Below are positions 7,085-17,165 of a stretch of 64,000 nt of DNA, one piece after another. Origin of the DNA: Methanolobus sediminis. GTDB lineage: Archaea; Halobacteriota; Methanosarcinia; Methanosarcinales; Methanosarcinaceae. Positions within the stretch are counted from its first letter, which is position 1. Every line of letters begins with the position of its first letter. The notes beneath the pieces were generated by a model. That model was not told the origin of the DNA. It was given only the letters and a program-made list of their open reading frames with translations, and did not search any database. The translations under genes and the position numbers were made by a program. The stretch is taken from positions 620,001 through 684,000 of the forward strand of contig NZ_CP133592.1 of NCBI RefSeq assembly GCF_031312595.1, given 5' to 3'.

Positions 7085-9254
7085 TCCTGATGACCGGACA
7101 GCAACAACAGAGAATGCAGATGATATCGATACATATCTTCAAACAGAAATTGAAACATCTGAAAATGAAGAGATTCTAGAGGGAATCAAAGAATCTAATG
7201 CTAAACCCGAATCCTCTTTAGAGAATACACAAAATGACATCTTATTGGATGACAGTCCCATAGAAGGACCCGTAGAAGATGTAATCCAGGAAGACAGCAT
7301 AACCGACGAAACGGATGATGCTGAAACTGAAGAGATTCCCATTGAAGAGGAAACAATTTACAGAAAAACAAGCCTATCAGGGTTATCCGGCCATGAAATT
7401 GTTGCAGATGATGTACAGGAAGATGAGACTGAATCTCTGGCTGTAGACGAGGATGATGTGATAAGTGAACTTGCAGACCTTATTCTTCCCGATGCAGAGC
7501 CAGTAAATATCGCTGATCTGAAAAGCAAGATTGATGACGTTAACATCCCCTCATTCCAAGATAATATAGAAGTAGATAGGGATTCGTTCTGGAAAGACAC
7601 TATTTTGGAGATATATAAAGAAGAACCCATCGAAGAAGAACTGTTTGTAGAAGAGGAAAAAGGCGAGTCTATCCTTGACCGCATCAACAAACTATTACCA
7701 TCAACGAAGATCGAACTGGAACCGTATAATGTTGTGGAGCACGGACCAATAGTAGACCTTACAATACCTGAGGGTAGCCCTTACAAAGAAGTCGAACTGT
7801 ATGAAGTAAATCCACTCTATGCATATGTAAGAATTGCATATGATCCGGAAGCACATGAATATCAGTATCAAGTGATCGAATCTGTGCTAACTGAAAAAGA
7901 GCGGGAGCTGCTTGAAACTATCAAACTTAAATTCATTGAGACACTGGATGTAAATCTTAAGGAAATATCCCGTAAGAATGCAGAGGAATTCCTGAGAGAT
8001 AATGTTGGTAAATATCTGCAGGAATTCAAGATAGATATCTCTCCAAGAAAACGTGAAAGAATAATGTACCACATTGTCCGTGACTATGTCGGGTACGGAG
8101 AGATCGATGTCCTCATGAGAGATCCAAACCTGGAAGATATTTCCTGTGACGGACCTAACACTCCGGTGTATATTTATCATAAAGAATACAACTCAATTCC
8201 AACTGACATTGTGTTCCCTTCCGATAATATTCTGGATTCTTTTGCCATACGGATAGCACAGATATGTGGCAGACACATATCCATTGCAAGGCCACTACTT
8301 GATGCTACGATGCCTGACGGTTCACGTATCCAGATGACCCTTGGACGTGAGATCACAACCCGTGGAACTACTTTTACCATCAGGAGATTCAAGGATAATC
8401 CGATCACTCCTGCCAACCTTATAGAGTATCACACATTCTCAACAGCCATGATGGCCTATATGTGGCTGGCTGTAGAATCGAATAAGAGCTTGGTGTTTGC
8501 AGGAGGGACCGCATCCGGTAAAACTACTGCTATGAATGCAGTCTCGCTTTTCATCCTGCCGGAAATGAAAATAGTTTCCATTGAGGATACAAGGGAACTG
8601 AACCTTTCACATCCAAACTGGATCCCTGGTGTTACCAGACAGGCATTTACCGGAGACGACAAAGGTTCTATCGAAATGTACGAACTCCTCAGGGCATCTC
8701 TCAGACAAAGACCAGAATACATCCTTGTGGGTGAGGTACGAGGTGCTGAAGCCTATGTACTGTTCCAGGCAATGTCTACAGGACACACTACATTCTCAAC
8801 AATGCATGCCGATTCTGTACAGTCGGTCGTACACAGACTGGAAAATCCACCTATCAATGTTCCAAGGATTATGATACAGGCACTTGATCTTGTGGCAATC
8901 CAGGTGCAGGTAAAGGTTGGTGATGAGCGTGTCAGAAGATGCAAGAGTCTTACAGAGATAGTTGGTGTAGACCCAAGGACCGGTGAATTACTTACAAATG
9001 ATGTCTTCGTATGGGACGCTGCACGCGACATGTTCCAGTATTCCGGACGTTCTTATATTATTGAGAGTGTTATGGAAAGCCGCGGATGGGCTGAAGAGAA
9101 GGTTCGTGACGAGCTTAAGCGTCGGCAGGACATACTTGAATGGACGCGGGAAAAGAAAATCACTCATTTCAAGGACTTTGCGAAGATCGTCATAGGATAT
9201 AACCGTGAACCGGAAATGATAATGAAACTCGTAAGGCAGGAATTGCATGGCTAA
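7068..9254 (+). CDS. Type II/IV secretion system ATPase (GspE/TadA/VirB11-like) with acidic N-terminus
   Basis: 728 residues. The first about 200 are strongly acidic and low in complexity (many Glu/Asp/Ser/Thr) and are probably disordered. The hexameric secretion-ATPase core follows: Walker A 'GGTASGKTT' (479-487), the Asp box 'SIEDTREL', Walker B 'YILVGEVRGAEAYVLFQAM' and the His box 'STGHTTFSTMHA'. It powers assembly or retraction of a type IV/Tad-like pilus at the cytoplasmic membrane. GTG 7068 is preferred over GTG 7059 because GGGGGTGG (7055-7062) is spaced properly for it. The last 8 bases overlap the next gene. Archaellum ArlI is related, but no arlCDEFGH genes are present, so a pilus is more likely. 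Confidence 0.92.
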   Translation: MSINNNPDDRTATTENADDIDTYLQTEIETSENEEILEGIKESNAKPESSLENTQNDILLDDSPIEGPVEDVIQEDSITDETDDAETEEIPIEEETIYRKTSLSGLSGHEIVADDVQEDETESLAVDEDDVISELADLILPDAEPVNIADLKSKIDDVNIPSFQDNIEVDRDSFWKDTILEIYKEEPIEEELFVEEEKGESILDRINKLLPSTKIELEPYNVVEHGPIVDLTIPEGSPYKEVELYEVNPLYAYVRIAYDPEAHEYQYQVIESVLTEKERELLETIKLKFIETLDVNLKEISRKNAEEFLRDNVGKYLQEFKIDISPRKRERIMYHIVRDYVGYGEIDVLMRDPNLEDISCDGPNTPVYIYHKEYNSIPTDIVFPSDNILDSFAIRIAQICGRHISIARPLLDATMPDGSRIQMTLGREITTRGTTFTIRRFKDNPITPANLIEYHTFSTAMMAYMWLAVESNKSLVFAGGTASGKTTAMNAVSLFILPEMKIVSIEDTRELNLSHPNWIPGVTRQAFTGDDKGSIEMYELLRASLRQRPEYILVGEVRGAEAYVLFQAMSTGHTTFSTMHADSVQSVVHRLENPPINVPRIMIQALDLVAIQVQVKVGDERVRRCKSLTEIVGVDPRTGELLTNDVFVWDAARDMFQYSGRSYIIESVMESRGWAEEKVRDELKRRQDILEWTREKKITHFKDFAKIVIGYNREPEMIMKLVRQELHG

Positions 9255-10170
9255 TCCGTATTTTATCTTTGCTTACAATCTTTTTGGAAAATACTATGAG
9301 AAAAAAAGGGTTGAATTTTTCGGCCTGCGTCATAATCTCCTGAAGAACAGGTTAGACTTGGCTTTTGATGTGTACATGTCCGCTGCACTCCTAAGTTCTC
9401 TCCTGTCCGCACTGGTAGCTTTACTTGGTATTTCTTTCCTTTTTGTGATATTTGGTGTTCCCGATGTACAACCAACCAGAATTATGATTCCTGTATGGAT
9501 GACACCATATCTCCAATATAAGTCCATTGTGCTAGGTGTGTTTTTCGCAATAATGTTTACAGTTGTGGTGTTTGCGATCGTTTATAAGCTATTCCTTGTG
9601 TACCCGGCCATAATGGCAGGCGACAGGAAAAGAAGAATCGATACAATGCTCCCGTATGCTGTAAACTATATGTCAGCTATGTCAGGTGCAGGAGTTCTTC
9701 CGGTAGATCTTTTCAGATCACTTGCAAACAATGACATCTATGGGGAAATGGCAGTCGAATGCAGATATCTTGTACGTGACCTTGAAATCCTGGGTAAGGA
9801 TCTTGTGACTGCTATGAAGAATCTTTCTGTGACAACACCATCAACAGCATTGCAGGATTTCATGCAGGGTGCTATCACGGTGGTAGCCTCTGGTGGACAA
9901 CTTGAACCGTACTTCGAGATCAAGACTGAACAGTATATTATGGAGAACCGTCAGAACCAGAAGGAATTCCTGGAAACTCTTGGCCTTCTGGGAGAAACAT
10001 ATGTAACGGCTTTTGTTGCCGGTCCGCTTTTCCTTGTGGTTGTGATTTCTATTATGTCTATCATGGGAAGCGCACAAATGATTTTCCTGTACATCATAAT
10101 CTATGCCCTTATCCCTATTGGCAGTATTATGTATGTCATTCTTATCAGTATGATGACTCCGGAGGCCTAA
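9247..10170 (+). CDS. Type II secretion F-domain membrane protein (TadB-like)
   Basis: 307 residues, integral membrane platform protein of an archaeal type IV pilus. Hydrophobic segments are near 44-70, 90-115, 253-275 and 279-302. Between them lies the cytoplasmic helical F domain, with 'MLPYAVNYMSAMSGAGVLPVDLFRSLA' and a second-half motif 'VASGGQLEPYF' typical of archaeal GspF/TadB proteins. It overlaps the ATPase gene by 8 bases and is followed 1 base later by a second F-domain protein, so the two probably form a heteromeric platform docked on the ATPase. No pilin gene is in the operon. Confidence 0.88.
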   Translation: MANPYFIFAYNLFGKYYEKKRVEFFGLRHNLLKNRLDLAFDVYMSAALLSSLLSALVALLGISFLFVIFGVPDVQPTRIMIPVWMTPYLQYKSIVLGVFFAIMFTVVVFAIVYKLFLVYPAIMAGDRKRRIDTMLPYAVNYMSAMSGAGVLPVDLFRSLANNDIYGEMAVECRYLVRDLEILGKDLVTAMKNLSVTTPSTALQDFMQGAITVVASGGQLEPYFEIKTEQYIMENRQNQKEFLETLGLLGETYVTAFVAGPLFLVVVISIMSIMGSAQMIFLYIIIYALIPIGSIMYVILISMMTPEA

Positions 10171-10171
10171 T

Positions 10172-11161
10172 ATGAAATTAGCCGATTTTTTGAATCTCAA
10201 CACAGAAGATCAGGACATGCTTACGGAAGAAGAATTAAGGGAGCTGGAAGACAACCTGATCAGTTCAAAAATGGAGAAAGCAACGAAGAATGTAATAATA
10301 AAGGAATTCATGAAGGATCCTTTAAATACACTATATACATATCCCGAATATTCATTTGCCATTAGCGTGCCTACTGCAATGGTCTTTTTTGCAATTGGCA
10401 TGATAGCTACATGGGGCACTCCGATCATAGATGACGTGATAATCTTTTCAGTGCTTATTTCTATTACACTTCCTGCATTTACGTTCCATAAGAAATACAA
10501 GAGAACGGATACTATCGAAGAATATTTGCCTACTTTCCTAAGGGATGTTTCCGAAATGAGCAGGGCAGGACTTACTCTTCCAAGAGCAGTAAACACTGTT
10601 GCAAAAGGAGAATACGGGGCCCTTACAAAGGAAGTTCAGACCATGGATGCTTCAATGTCCTGGGGTGTTTCTTTTGAAGAATCACTACAGACCTTTGCAA
10701 AAAGAGTACCAACCCCTATTATAGTAAGATCTGTTTCACTTATCACACAGGCAAGCAAAGCTGGAGGCCGTGTTGTTTCTGTTCTTGAGGCCGCTGCCCG
10801 TGATGCAAGGGAAGTTAAACTGCTGGAACGTGAGAGACGTGGTAACATGATGGTATATGTGGTTATCAGTTACATGTCATTCTTTGTGTTCCTTTTTGTA
10901 ATAGGAATGCTCACATCAACCTTCGTACCCACCATGGCAGAAGCCGGAAAGGCTGCACAGGCTGCCGGTGCTGGAAGTCAGTTTATTGGTGCATTTGATC
11001 CGGCAAAATACACACGCCTCATGATGCATACTGGTGTTATACAGGGATTTATGAGCGGACTGGTGGCCGGACAAATGGGAGAAGGTTCCGTATTCCAGGG
11101 CCTGAAACATTCAATAATCCTTACCCTGATAGCATGGATGGTATTCACTTTCGTGATCTAA
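10172..11161 (+). CDS. Type II secretion F-domain membrane protein (TadC-like)
   Basis: 329 residues, second platform protein of the pilus operon. After a charged N-terminus (1-50), hydrophobic segments occur near 65-105, 227-250 and 290-328. The F domain holds 'EEYLPTFLRDVSEMSRAGLTLPRAV' and 'ITQASKAGGRVVSVLEAAARDARE'. GGAGG at 10161-10165 gives a good ribosome site for ATG 10172. It is the last gene of the tadZ-like/gspE/tadB/tadC operon. A pre-pilin peptidase and pilins must be encoded elsewhere. Confidence 0.87.
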   Translation: MKLADFLNLNTEDQDMLTEEELRELEDNLISSKMEKATKNVIIKEFMKDPLNTLYTYPEYSFAISVPTAMVFFAIGMIATWGTPIIDDVIIFSVLISITLPAFTFHKKYKRTDTIEEYLPTFLRDVSEMSRAGLTLPRAVNTVAKGEYGALTKEVQTMDASMSWGVSFEESLQTFAKRVPTPIIVRSVSLITQASKAGGRVVSVLEAAARDAREVKLLERERRGNMMVYVVISYMSFFVFLFVIGMLTSTFVPTMAEAGKAAQAAGAGSQFIGAFDPAKYTRLMMHTGVIQGFMSGLVAGQMGEGSVFQGLKHSIILTLIAWMVFTFVI

Positions 11162-11195
11162 AACCAATATAATAAAAGAAAATAAAATGATTTAA

Positions 11196-11226
11196 GGAAG
11201 GCTTATTCTATTTTAGAATAAGCTTC
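11196..11226. terminator. Shared inverted repeat between convergent tadC-like and fumarase genes
   Basis: GGAAG(G)CTTATTCTA - TTT - TAGAATAAGCTTCC forms a strong stem across the end of the fumarase beta gene (stop at 11203) and lies 35 bases after the tadC-like stop. It could end transcription from either side. Part of the stem is coding (the final residues of the fumarase subunit). Confidence 0.45.
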
Positions 11227-11778
11227 CAGTGCTTTTTTTCTTACATCTGTAAAAAGATCGTTCTCGTGAGAATCTATTCCCACAACCAGAGGACCAAAAT
11301 TCTTCACTTTCAGTTCCCATACGGCTTCGGGCATCCCGAGATCAAGCCAGTGAACTGTATTTACTTTTTCAATGCTCATAGCTGCAAGGGCTGCACATCC
11401 TCCCGTAAATGCCAGATAGACAGACTTTCCTTTCATGGCTCCTGTTACGTTATCCATGCCACCTTTTCCCACAAATGCACGCACGCCGTGAATATCAAGG
11501 AGTTTAGGTGTCATTTTAGACATCCTTGCACTGGTAGTTGGTCCGGCTGCAACAACTTCCCAGTCATCATCTTTTCCTTTCATGAGGGGACCGCAATGGT
11601 AGATTACCGCACCTTCAAGGTCAAATGGAAGTTCCTTCTTTTCCTCTGCCATTTCAAGAATCCTTGCATGGGCTTCATCCCTTGCAGTGTAAACAGTCCC
11701 GCTGAGATAAACAATGTCACCTGCTTTCAGTTTATCAACATCTTCTTTTTTCAGTGGTGTATTTAGCCTGTATTCCAT
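11203..11778 (-). CDS. fumB: Fumarate hydratase class I, beta subunit
   Basis: 191 residues matching the C-terminal half of class I fumarases/L(+)-tartrate dehydratase beta. It starts [20 protein letters not shown], with '[21 protein letters not shown]', 'YHCGPLMK', '[13 protein letters not shown]' and 'GKGGMDN' as family signatures. Together with the alpha subunit it interconverts fumarate and malate in the partial TCA pathway that methanogens use for biosynthesis. The start abuts the stop of the alpha gene (both at 11778), so the two subunits are co-translated. Confidence 0.92.
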   Translation of the reverse strand: MEYRLNTPLKKEDVDKLKAGDIVYLSGTVYTARDEAHARILEMAEEKKELPFDLEGAVIYHCGPLMKGKDDDWEVVAAGPTTSARMSKMTPKLLDIHGVRAFVGKGGMDNVTGAMKGKSVYLAFTGGCAALAAMSIEKVNTVHWLDLGMPEAVWELKVKNFGPLVVGIDSHENDLFTDVRKKALEAYSKIE

Positions 11779-12617
11779 TATTCATCACCACCAAGGACAA
11801 CTGAAGCATGGCGATTTGCCCAGCACTGTATATTCACCGCAACAGGGAGAGATGCCGTATGACAGTGTGCTTTTTTAATGTGAACTGCTAAGGCGGTTGT
11901 TTTCCCTCCAAGTCCCATTGGTCCTATTCCCAGTGAATTTATGTCTTCAAGAAGAGCTTTTTCTTCTTCGGTCATCTCATCAACTTTCTCAAGCAGGGCG
12001 GACTTAGCAAGTCTTGCAGCTTTATCAAATGAACCACCAATACCCACACCTACAACAACCGGAGGACATGGTTTTCCACCTGCGTTAAGAACTGTTTCAA
12101 GCACAACGTTGCGTATGCTGTCCTTTTCAGTAGGATTGAGCATTTTTATGGAACTCATGTTCTCAGAACCTGCACCCTTCGGTGCCACGGTTATTTTTAT
12201 GCTGCTACCGTCCACAAGTTCGTATTTTATATCAGGAATCCCGTTTCCGGTGTTATTTCCACTGTTACTTCGGGTTAACGGATCAACAGCATTAGGACGT
12301 AATGGTATAGATGCAGTTGCTTTTCTCACACCCTCAAGAATAGCATCTTCCAGCCTGAAGTCCATTCTGGAATCACGACCGAGTTCTACAAAGAATATCA
12401 GTATGCCGGTATCCTGGCACATGGGCACCTTTTTCTTTGCTGCGATCCCTATATTTTTCAGGATAGCTTCAAGCTGCTCTTTTGCAATAGGAGACGTTTC
12501 CTCAGATGCAGCTTTTTCTAATGCATCAACAACATCCTGTGGCAGTACGGTCTCAGCCTCTTCTAGAATATTAACAACAGCAGATACAACAGTATCATAA
12601 TCAATGGAACTTGACAA
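11778..12617 (-). CDS. fumA: Fumarate hydratase class I, alpha subunit
   Basis: 279 residues; the Fe-S-binding half of a two-subunit class I fumarase. The three cluster cysteines are visible: Cys67 in 'KVPMCQDTG', one in '[11 protein letters not shown]' and one in '[12 protein letters not shown]'. Other signatures are '[15 protein letters not shown]' and '[14 protein letters not shown]'. The subunit supplies the oxygen-sensitive [4Fe-4S] cluster that activates fumarate. An AAGGTGATC ribosome site precedes ATG 12617. The gene is first of a two-gene operon and lies 21 bases downstream of tRNA-Leu on the same strand. Confidence 0.93.
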   Translation of the reverse strand: MSSSIDYDTVVSAVVNILEEAETVLPQDVVDALEKAASEETSPIAKEQLEAILKNIGIAAKKKVPMCQDTGILIFFVELGRDSRMDFRLEDAILEGVRKATASIPLRPNAVDPLTRSNSGNNTGNGIPDIKYELVDGSSIKITVAPKGAGSENMSSIKMLNPTEKDSIRNVVLETVLNAGGKPCPPVVVGVGIGGSFDKAARLAKSALLEKVDEMTEEEKALLEDINSLGIGPMGLGGKTTALAVHIKKAHCHTASLPVAVNIQCWANRHASVVLGGDE

Positions 12618-12638
12618 AAAAGATCACCTTTGGTGTGG

Positions 12639-12721
12639 TGCGGGAGAAGGGATTCGAACCCCCGAACGCCTGCGCGAGCAGATCTTGAGTCTGCCACCGT
12701 TGGCCACTTGGTTACTCCCGC
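12639..12721 (-). tRNA. tRNA-Leu (anticodon CAA), CCA encoded
   Basis: On the minus strand, acceptor arms GCGGGAG and CTCCCGC pair, with discriminator A. The anticodon arm is GCAGA-CTCAAGA-TCTGC, giving anticodon CAA (Leu, UUG). A long variable arm follows, as expected for a class II tRNA, and the T arm contains GGTTCGAATCC. The 3' CCA is encoded at 12638-12636. No intron is seen. Confidence 0.95.
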
Positions 12722-12751
12722 ACTTGAGATTAACGATACCAGTATTGCCGT

Positions 12752-12767
12752 ATTTATTATAAATTTA
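12752..12767 (-). promoter_or_regulatory. Probable TATA box for tRNA-Leu
   Basis: The minus-strand sequence AAATTTATAATAAATA lies about 30-45 bases before the tRNA 5' end at 12721, correct spacing for an archaeal tRNA promoter. Confidence 0.5.
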
Positions 12768-12887
12768 ACTGTTGCAGGATATGAACATCCAAATCTGTGA
12801 AAGTATACAACAAGTGATAATGATTGAAAGGAGCCTAATATAAACGGAAAAACAAACCTTGATTCAACAATTATAGATTAAGGTCGG

Positions 12888-12947
12888 AAGTATAAAAGAG
12901 GTGGCCAGCGAACGGAGTATTCGCTGACATTAGTTAAAAGGTTTTTT
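12888..12947 (+). ncRNA. Candidate small transcript: TATA box, hairpin and T-run
   Basis: A strong-looking plus-strand promoter motif 'aagtataaaagagg' (12889-12902) is followed by a perfect 7-bp hairpin CAGCGAA-N7-TTCGCTG (12906-12926) and a T-run GGTTTTTTG (12941-12948). No reading frame fits. The promoter points into the 3' side of the minus-strand secreted-protein gene, so it could give a small or antisense RNA. Nothing but the pattern supports it. Confidence 0.25.
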
Positions 12948-12973
12948 GATGCTTAGAGGTTAACTTATCCATT

Positions 12974-13432
12974 TCAGATAAGACCTAACAACTGTGAGAT
13001 TTTAAGGATAACGTTTGCCACAGTATATGTGATGCTGTTCATAAGACCTACAGGTTCAATGACAATATCACCATTATCTTTTGCTTCAATGAAAGTTTCA
13101 AGCGGAGTTTCAGAATCCATTATACTTCTTACAGTGGCCTCACTGGTACCGATGATCATGGTAGCATCAAAATCATCATCTGCTGATACTTCTTCAAAGA
13201 GAGTTACATATGCGTCTTCAGTGACGGCTTTTATGTAAATTGTATTACCCGAATCATCCACGATGACAAGTTTTATCACTTCATCCCCAAGCAGACTTTT
13301 GAGAGAAGAAGACAGGTTCTCTGAATTTGCATTATATTCATTGACTTTTATTTCGAGATCACTGACTATATCCGCACTTGCTACCGGCATGAACAACATC
13401 AGTAGCATTAAAAGAATTATTATTTTTTTCAT
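12974..13432 (-). CDS. Small secreted protein, possibly SCP2-like
   Basis: 152 residues from ATG 13432, preceded by the ribosome site GGGAGGG. A longer open frame to 13504 is rejected because the signal peptide begins at this ATG: MKKIIILLMLLMLFMPVASA, with an AxA cleavage site. The mature part contains 'VIVDDSGNTIYIKAVTEDAYV', 'DATMIIGTSEATVRSIMDSE' and 'IVIEPVGL'. This pattern resembles the sterol-carrier-like (SCP2) fold seen in small archaeal surface proteins, but similarity is weak. No cysteines appear in the mature part. It stands alone on the minus strand. Function unknown. Confidence 0.65.
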   Translation of the reverse strand: MKKIIILLMLLMLFMPVASADIVSDLEIKVNEYNANSENLSSSLKSLLGDEVIKLVIVDDSGNTIYIKAVTEDAYVTLFEEVSADDDFDATMIIGTSEATVRSIMDSETPLETFIEAKDNGDIVIEPVGLMNSITYTVANVILKISQLLGLI

Positions 13433-13586
13433 TTTGTCCCTCCCGTACAAAATAATCTCCTCATTAACAGAGCAATAGGTTAATGTGAACATTGTAAACC
13501 ACATAATGTCACAGATAACTGAAAAATGAATAACATACCAGTGTACGAAAATCTATTATTTCCAGCCATTAGATCACCCATTAATT

Positions 13587-13601
13587 GTACATATAATATA
13601 T
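13587..13601 (+). promoter_or_regulatory. Probable TATA box of DNA polymerase D large-subunit gene
   Basis: 'gtacatataatatat' is the best TATA-like element upstream of polC and would imply a leader of about 90-100 bases. The ribosome site GGGTGAT lies 6-12 bases before ATG 13714. Confidence 0.35.
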
Positions 13602-13713
13602 TGAATACAATTATAGTTATAGTTGTCTGTAACCTGATATGCAAGAATATTTTTTGCAGGAAAACAGTTTTAAGAACATAAGCATAATTGCATCTTCAAT
13701 AGGGTGATTTCTA

Positions 13714-16700
13714 ATGGGCGAGATTGTAGTAAGCGATGCCATGAGGGACTATTTTGAAGAGCTTGAGTCCAATCTCCACAAAGAAATAGAAATCGCCAAT
13801 CGCGCACGTTCTAAAGGCAAAGACCCTAAACCGCATATTGAAATTCCACTTGCAAAAGACCTTGCAGACAGGGTAGAGAATCTCATAGGCGTAAAAGGGG
13901 TTGCAGAGCAGATCCGTATATTTGACGAAACGATGTCACGTGAAGAAGGAGCTCTTGCTATCGGAAAAGCCGTTGCTGAGGGTGCTGTCGGTACATTTGA
14001 TTCAAAGGAAGAAGCAATTGAAGCCGCTATCCGTGTGTCCGTTGCAATGCTCACCGAAGGTGTGGTAGCAGCGCCAATAGAGGGAATCGACAAAGTCACA
14101 CTTGGAAAGAACGATGACGGAAGCGAATACATCAGGATATTTTACTCGGGACCGATACGCAGTGCAGGAGGTACTGCACAGGCACTGTCTGTTCTTGTAG
14201 GAGATTATGTTCGCCGTGCAGTAGGAATTGAAAGGTACAAACCACGAAAGGAAGAAGTTGAACGATACGTGGAAGAGATCCTGCTTTACAGGCGTGTGGC
14301 AACTTTACAGTATACTCCTTCCGAATCAGAGATCAGACTTATCGTAGAGAATTGTCCGATCTGCATAGATGGCGAACCCACCGAAGCCGAGGAAGTTGAA
14401 GGTTACAGGAACATGGACAGGATAGAGACCAACAGGGTTCGCGGTGGTATGTGTCTTGTGCTTGCAGAAGGTCTGGCACTGAAAGCCCCAAAGGTCCTGA
14501 AGCATGTTAATAAACTTGAGATGGATGGATGGGACTGGCTCAACACACTTATAGCCGGAACAAAAAGTTCAGGTGATGACGACGGTGGTTTTGTGGGTGT
14601 CAAACCCAAGGATAAATATCTACGTGACCTGATAGCAGGAAGACCTGTATTCTCTCACCCCATGCGACCGGGTGGATTCAGACTCCGCTATGGCAGGTCA
14701 AGAAACACCTCCTTTGCTGCCGCAGGAATAAGTCCTGCCAGCATGTATATTATGGACAGCTTTATCGTTTCAGGCACGCAACTTAAAGTTGAAAGACCTG
14801 GAAAAGCTGCAGGAATGGCACCTGTTGACAGTCTGGAAGGGCCAACTGTGAGACTGAGATCAGGCGATGTAATAAGAGTGGATGATGAACAGGAAGCTAT
14901 CGAGATTCATCCTGAAGTTGAAACCATTATAGATATCGGTGAGATCCTTATTAACTACGGTGACTTCCTTGAGAACAACCATCCTCTTGTGCCTTCATCA
15001 TATTGTTTTGAGTGGTGGATACAGGAATTTGAAAAAACAGTTGAAAATTCACCTTACTCAAGAGACGAACTTAAAGAGCCATCACAGGAACTTGCACTGG
15101 AACTAAGTGAAAAATACAATGTTCCACTACATCCTGCCCATACACACCTGTGGCATGACATATCGGTGCAGGAATACGAAACACTTGCATTATTTGTATC
15201 AGAGAATGGAGTTCTTTCCCCGGATTCAAAGGTACTTGAACTTCCACTTACCCTAACCAGAGATTCCGGAATAAAAACAATCCTTGAACATCTCCTTGTC
15301 CTGCACAGACTGAATGACGGGAAGATCATCATAGAAAATCCCTTGCCATTCATCAGATGTCTGGGACTGGACACAGACCTTCAGAAAAAATGGGCTTCTT
15401 TGCCGGAAGAACTTACAGAAACTGTACCGGTGGTCAATGAACTCAGTGGCCTTATTGTAAGAGAGCGCGCACCAATAAGAATTGGTGCAAGGATGGGACG
15501 TCCTGAGAAATCCAATAAGAGAAAAATGTCCCCTGCTCCTCATGTATTGTTCCCTATCGGAGATTCTGCAGGAAATACACGAAAAATGGAGGCTGCCGCA
15601 GGCTACATATCTTCGCTGAACAGCAAGGTTGGACAGATACGTGTTGAGATAGGTAATAGAGTATGCCCTGCCTGTGGAACGGATACTTTCCTTTACCGCT
15701 GTGACTGTGGAGAATTCACAGTACCCAAGCTATTCTGCCCGAGATGTGGAATTTCAGCGCAGAAAGAGGAGTGTCCGAAGTGTGGTTCTAAAACTACATG
15801 CGTGAAAATGCAGAATATCAATTTCAAGGAGATTTATCAGGCTGCCTTTGCAAAAGTCGGTGAACGTGAGAACATCGAGGTAAAAGGTGTCAAGAGAATG
15901 ATGTCAGGAACAATGACTCCCGAACCTCTTGAAAAAGGTATCCTGCGCGCAAAACATGACCTTTATACGTTTAAGGACGGGACTGTCAGGTATGATATGT
16001 CCGATATTCCGCTTACACATATTCGTGCCGATGAGCTTGGAATTAAAGTAGAGAAACTGATTGGAATTGGCTATACAGAAGATATCTATGGAAATAAACT
16101 GGAAAGGGACGACCAGGTTGTCTGCCTGAAAGTTCAGGACCTTGTAGTTTCCTACGATTGTGGCCAGTACCTTCTACGAACCACGAAGTATGTCGATGAC
16201 CTACTTGAGAAATATTATGGTGAGGAGCCGTATTATAAAGCTGAGAAGCTTGAAGACCTTGTAGGAGTAATGCTAATGGGACTTGCACCTCACACTTCTG
16301 CAGGTGTGCTTGGAAGACTTGTTGGTTTTACAAAAGCATCAGTCGGTTATGCGCATCCTTTCTTCCATGCAGCTAAAAGAAGGAACTGTGACGGTGATGA
16401 GGACTGTGTCATGTTGCTCATGGACGGTCTTATTAATTTCTCAAGGGATTACCTTCCTGAAAAGAGAGGAGGTAAGATGGACGCTCCGCTTGTGCTTACC
16501 ACACGTCTGGACCCCAGTGAAGTTGACAAGGAGGCACACAATATAGATGTGTGCGATCACTATCCGCTTGAGTTCTACGAAGCCAGCCAGAAATATACAA
16601 ATCCTAAGGAACTGGAATCCACATTTGACCTTATAAGTTCAAGGCTGGGAACTCCTGACCAATATGAGCACTTTATGTATACTCACGATACAACCGATAT

Positions 16701-17139
16701 TGCCGCAGGTCCGCTTAACAGTGCTTACAAGACACTTGGCAGTATGGTAGAGAAAATGGATGCTCAGCTTGCTCTTGCCGATAAGATACGTGCGGTCGAT
16801 GCTCCTGATGTAGCTGAAAGGGTTCTTATTTCACACTTCCTGCCGGACATGTTCGGTAACCTCAGGGCATTTTCAAGACAGGGAACAAGATGCCTGAAAT
16901 GCGCTGCAAAATTCCGCAGACCCCCGCTTACGGGAATTTGTCCGAAATGCGGCGGAAGGGTCATACTTACAGTTCACGAAGGTGCTGTGAAAAAGTATCT
17001 TGAGGTCTCAAAGAAAGTGGCTCATAACTACAACGTTTCCAGTTATACCAAGCAGAGAATAGATTTGCTGGGCCTGGACATGCAATCACTCTTTGAGAAT
17101 GATAAATCAAAACAGACCGGACTGCTGGAGTTTATGTAA
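13714..17139 (+). CDS. polC: DNA polymerase II (family D) large subunit DP2
   Basis: 1141 residues, the catalytic subunit of the Euryarchaeota-specific replicative DNA polymerase D; the partner DP1 is not in the window. The N-terminal '[23 protein letters not shown]' region, the central '[23 protein letters not shown]' and the catalytic '[15 protein letters not shown]' (Asp893 and Asp895) are family signatures. Two zinc regions are visible: a dense cysteine cluster after '[20 protein letters not shown]', and the C-terminal '[10 protein letters not shown]...CPKCGGR'. Many orthologues carry inteins near the active site; none is present here and the frame is uninterrupted. The gene is alone on the plus strand, convergent with mmp10. 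Confidence 0.97.
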   Translation: MGEIVVSDAMRDYFEELESNLHKEIEIANRARSKGKDPKPHIEIPLAKDLADRVENLIGVKGVAEQIRIFDETMSREEGALAIGKAVAEGAVGTFDSKEEAIEAAIRVSVAMLTEGVVAAPIEGIDKVTLGKNDDGSEYIRIFYSGPIRSAGGTAQALSVLVGDYVRRAVGIERYKPRKEEVERYVEEILLYRRVATLQYTPSESEIRLIVENCPICIDGEPTEAEEVEGYRNMDRIETNRVRGGMCLVLAEGLALKAPKVLKHVNKLEMDGWDWLNTLIAGTKSSGDDDGGFVGVKPKDKYLRDLIAGRPVFSHPMRPGGFRLRYGRSRNTSFAAAGISPASMYIMDSFIVSGTQLKVERPGKAAGMAPVDSLEGPTVRLRSGDVIRVDDEQEAIEIHPEVETIIDIGEILINYGDFLENNHPLVPSSYCFEWWIQEFEKTVENSPYSRDELKEPSQELALELSEKYNVPLHPAHTHLWHDISVQEYETLALFVSENGVLSPDSKVLELPLTLTRDSGIKTILEHLLVLHRLNDGKIIIENPLPFIRCLGLDTDLQKKWASLPEELTETVPVVNELSGLIVRERAPIRIGARMGRPEKSNKRKMSPAPHVLFPIGDSAGNTRKMEAAAGYISSLNSKVGQIRVEIGNRVCPACGTDTFLYRCDCGEFTVPKLFCPRCGISAQKEECPKCGSKTTCVKMQNINFKEIYQAAFAKVGERENIEVKGVKRMMSGTMTPEPLEKGILRAKHDLYTFKDGTVRYDMSDIPLTHIRADELGIKVEKLIGIGYTEDIYGNKLERDDQVVCLKVQDLVVSYDCGQYLLRTTKYVDDLLEKYYGEEPYYKAEKLEDLVGVMLMGLAPHTSAGVLGRLVGFTKASVGYAHPFFHAAKRRNCDGDEDCVMLLMDGLINFSRDYLPEKRGGKMDAPLVLTTRLDPSEVDKEAHNIDVCDHYPLEFYEASQKYTNPKELESTFDLISSRLGTPDQYEHFMYTHDTTDIAAGPLNSAYKTLGSMVEKMDAQLALADKIRAVDAPDVAERVLISHFLPDMFGNLRAFSRQGTRCLKCAAKFRRPPLTGICPKCGGRVILTVHEGAVKKYLEVSKKVAHNYNVSSYTKQRIDLLGLDMQSLFENDKSKQTGLLEFM

Positions 17140-17165
17140 GCAGCCGGCAGCGATTATATTAATAG

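Noticed and set aside
7068-9254. Archaellum motor ATPase ArlI as identity of the secretion ATPase
   Set aside because: ArlI is accompanied by arlH, arlJ and other arl genes. Here there are two F-domain proteins and a TadZ-like protein and no arl genes, so a Tad-like pilus is favoured.
11266-11766. Plus-strand 166-residue open frame opposite the fumarase beta gene
   Set aside because: It is fully antisense to a clear fumB with Cys/His/Phe-rich translation and no known domain.
13714-17139. Intein in the polymerase D large subunit
   Set aside because: The catalytic 'NCDGDEDC' region is continuous, and the total length of 1141 residues equals the intein-free family length.
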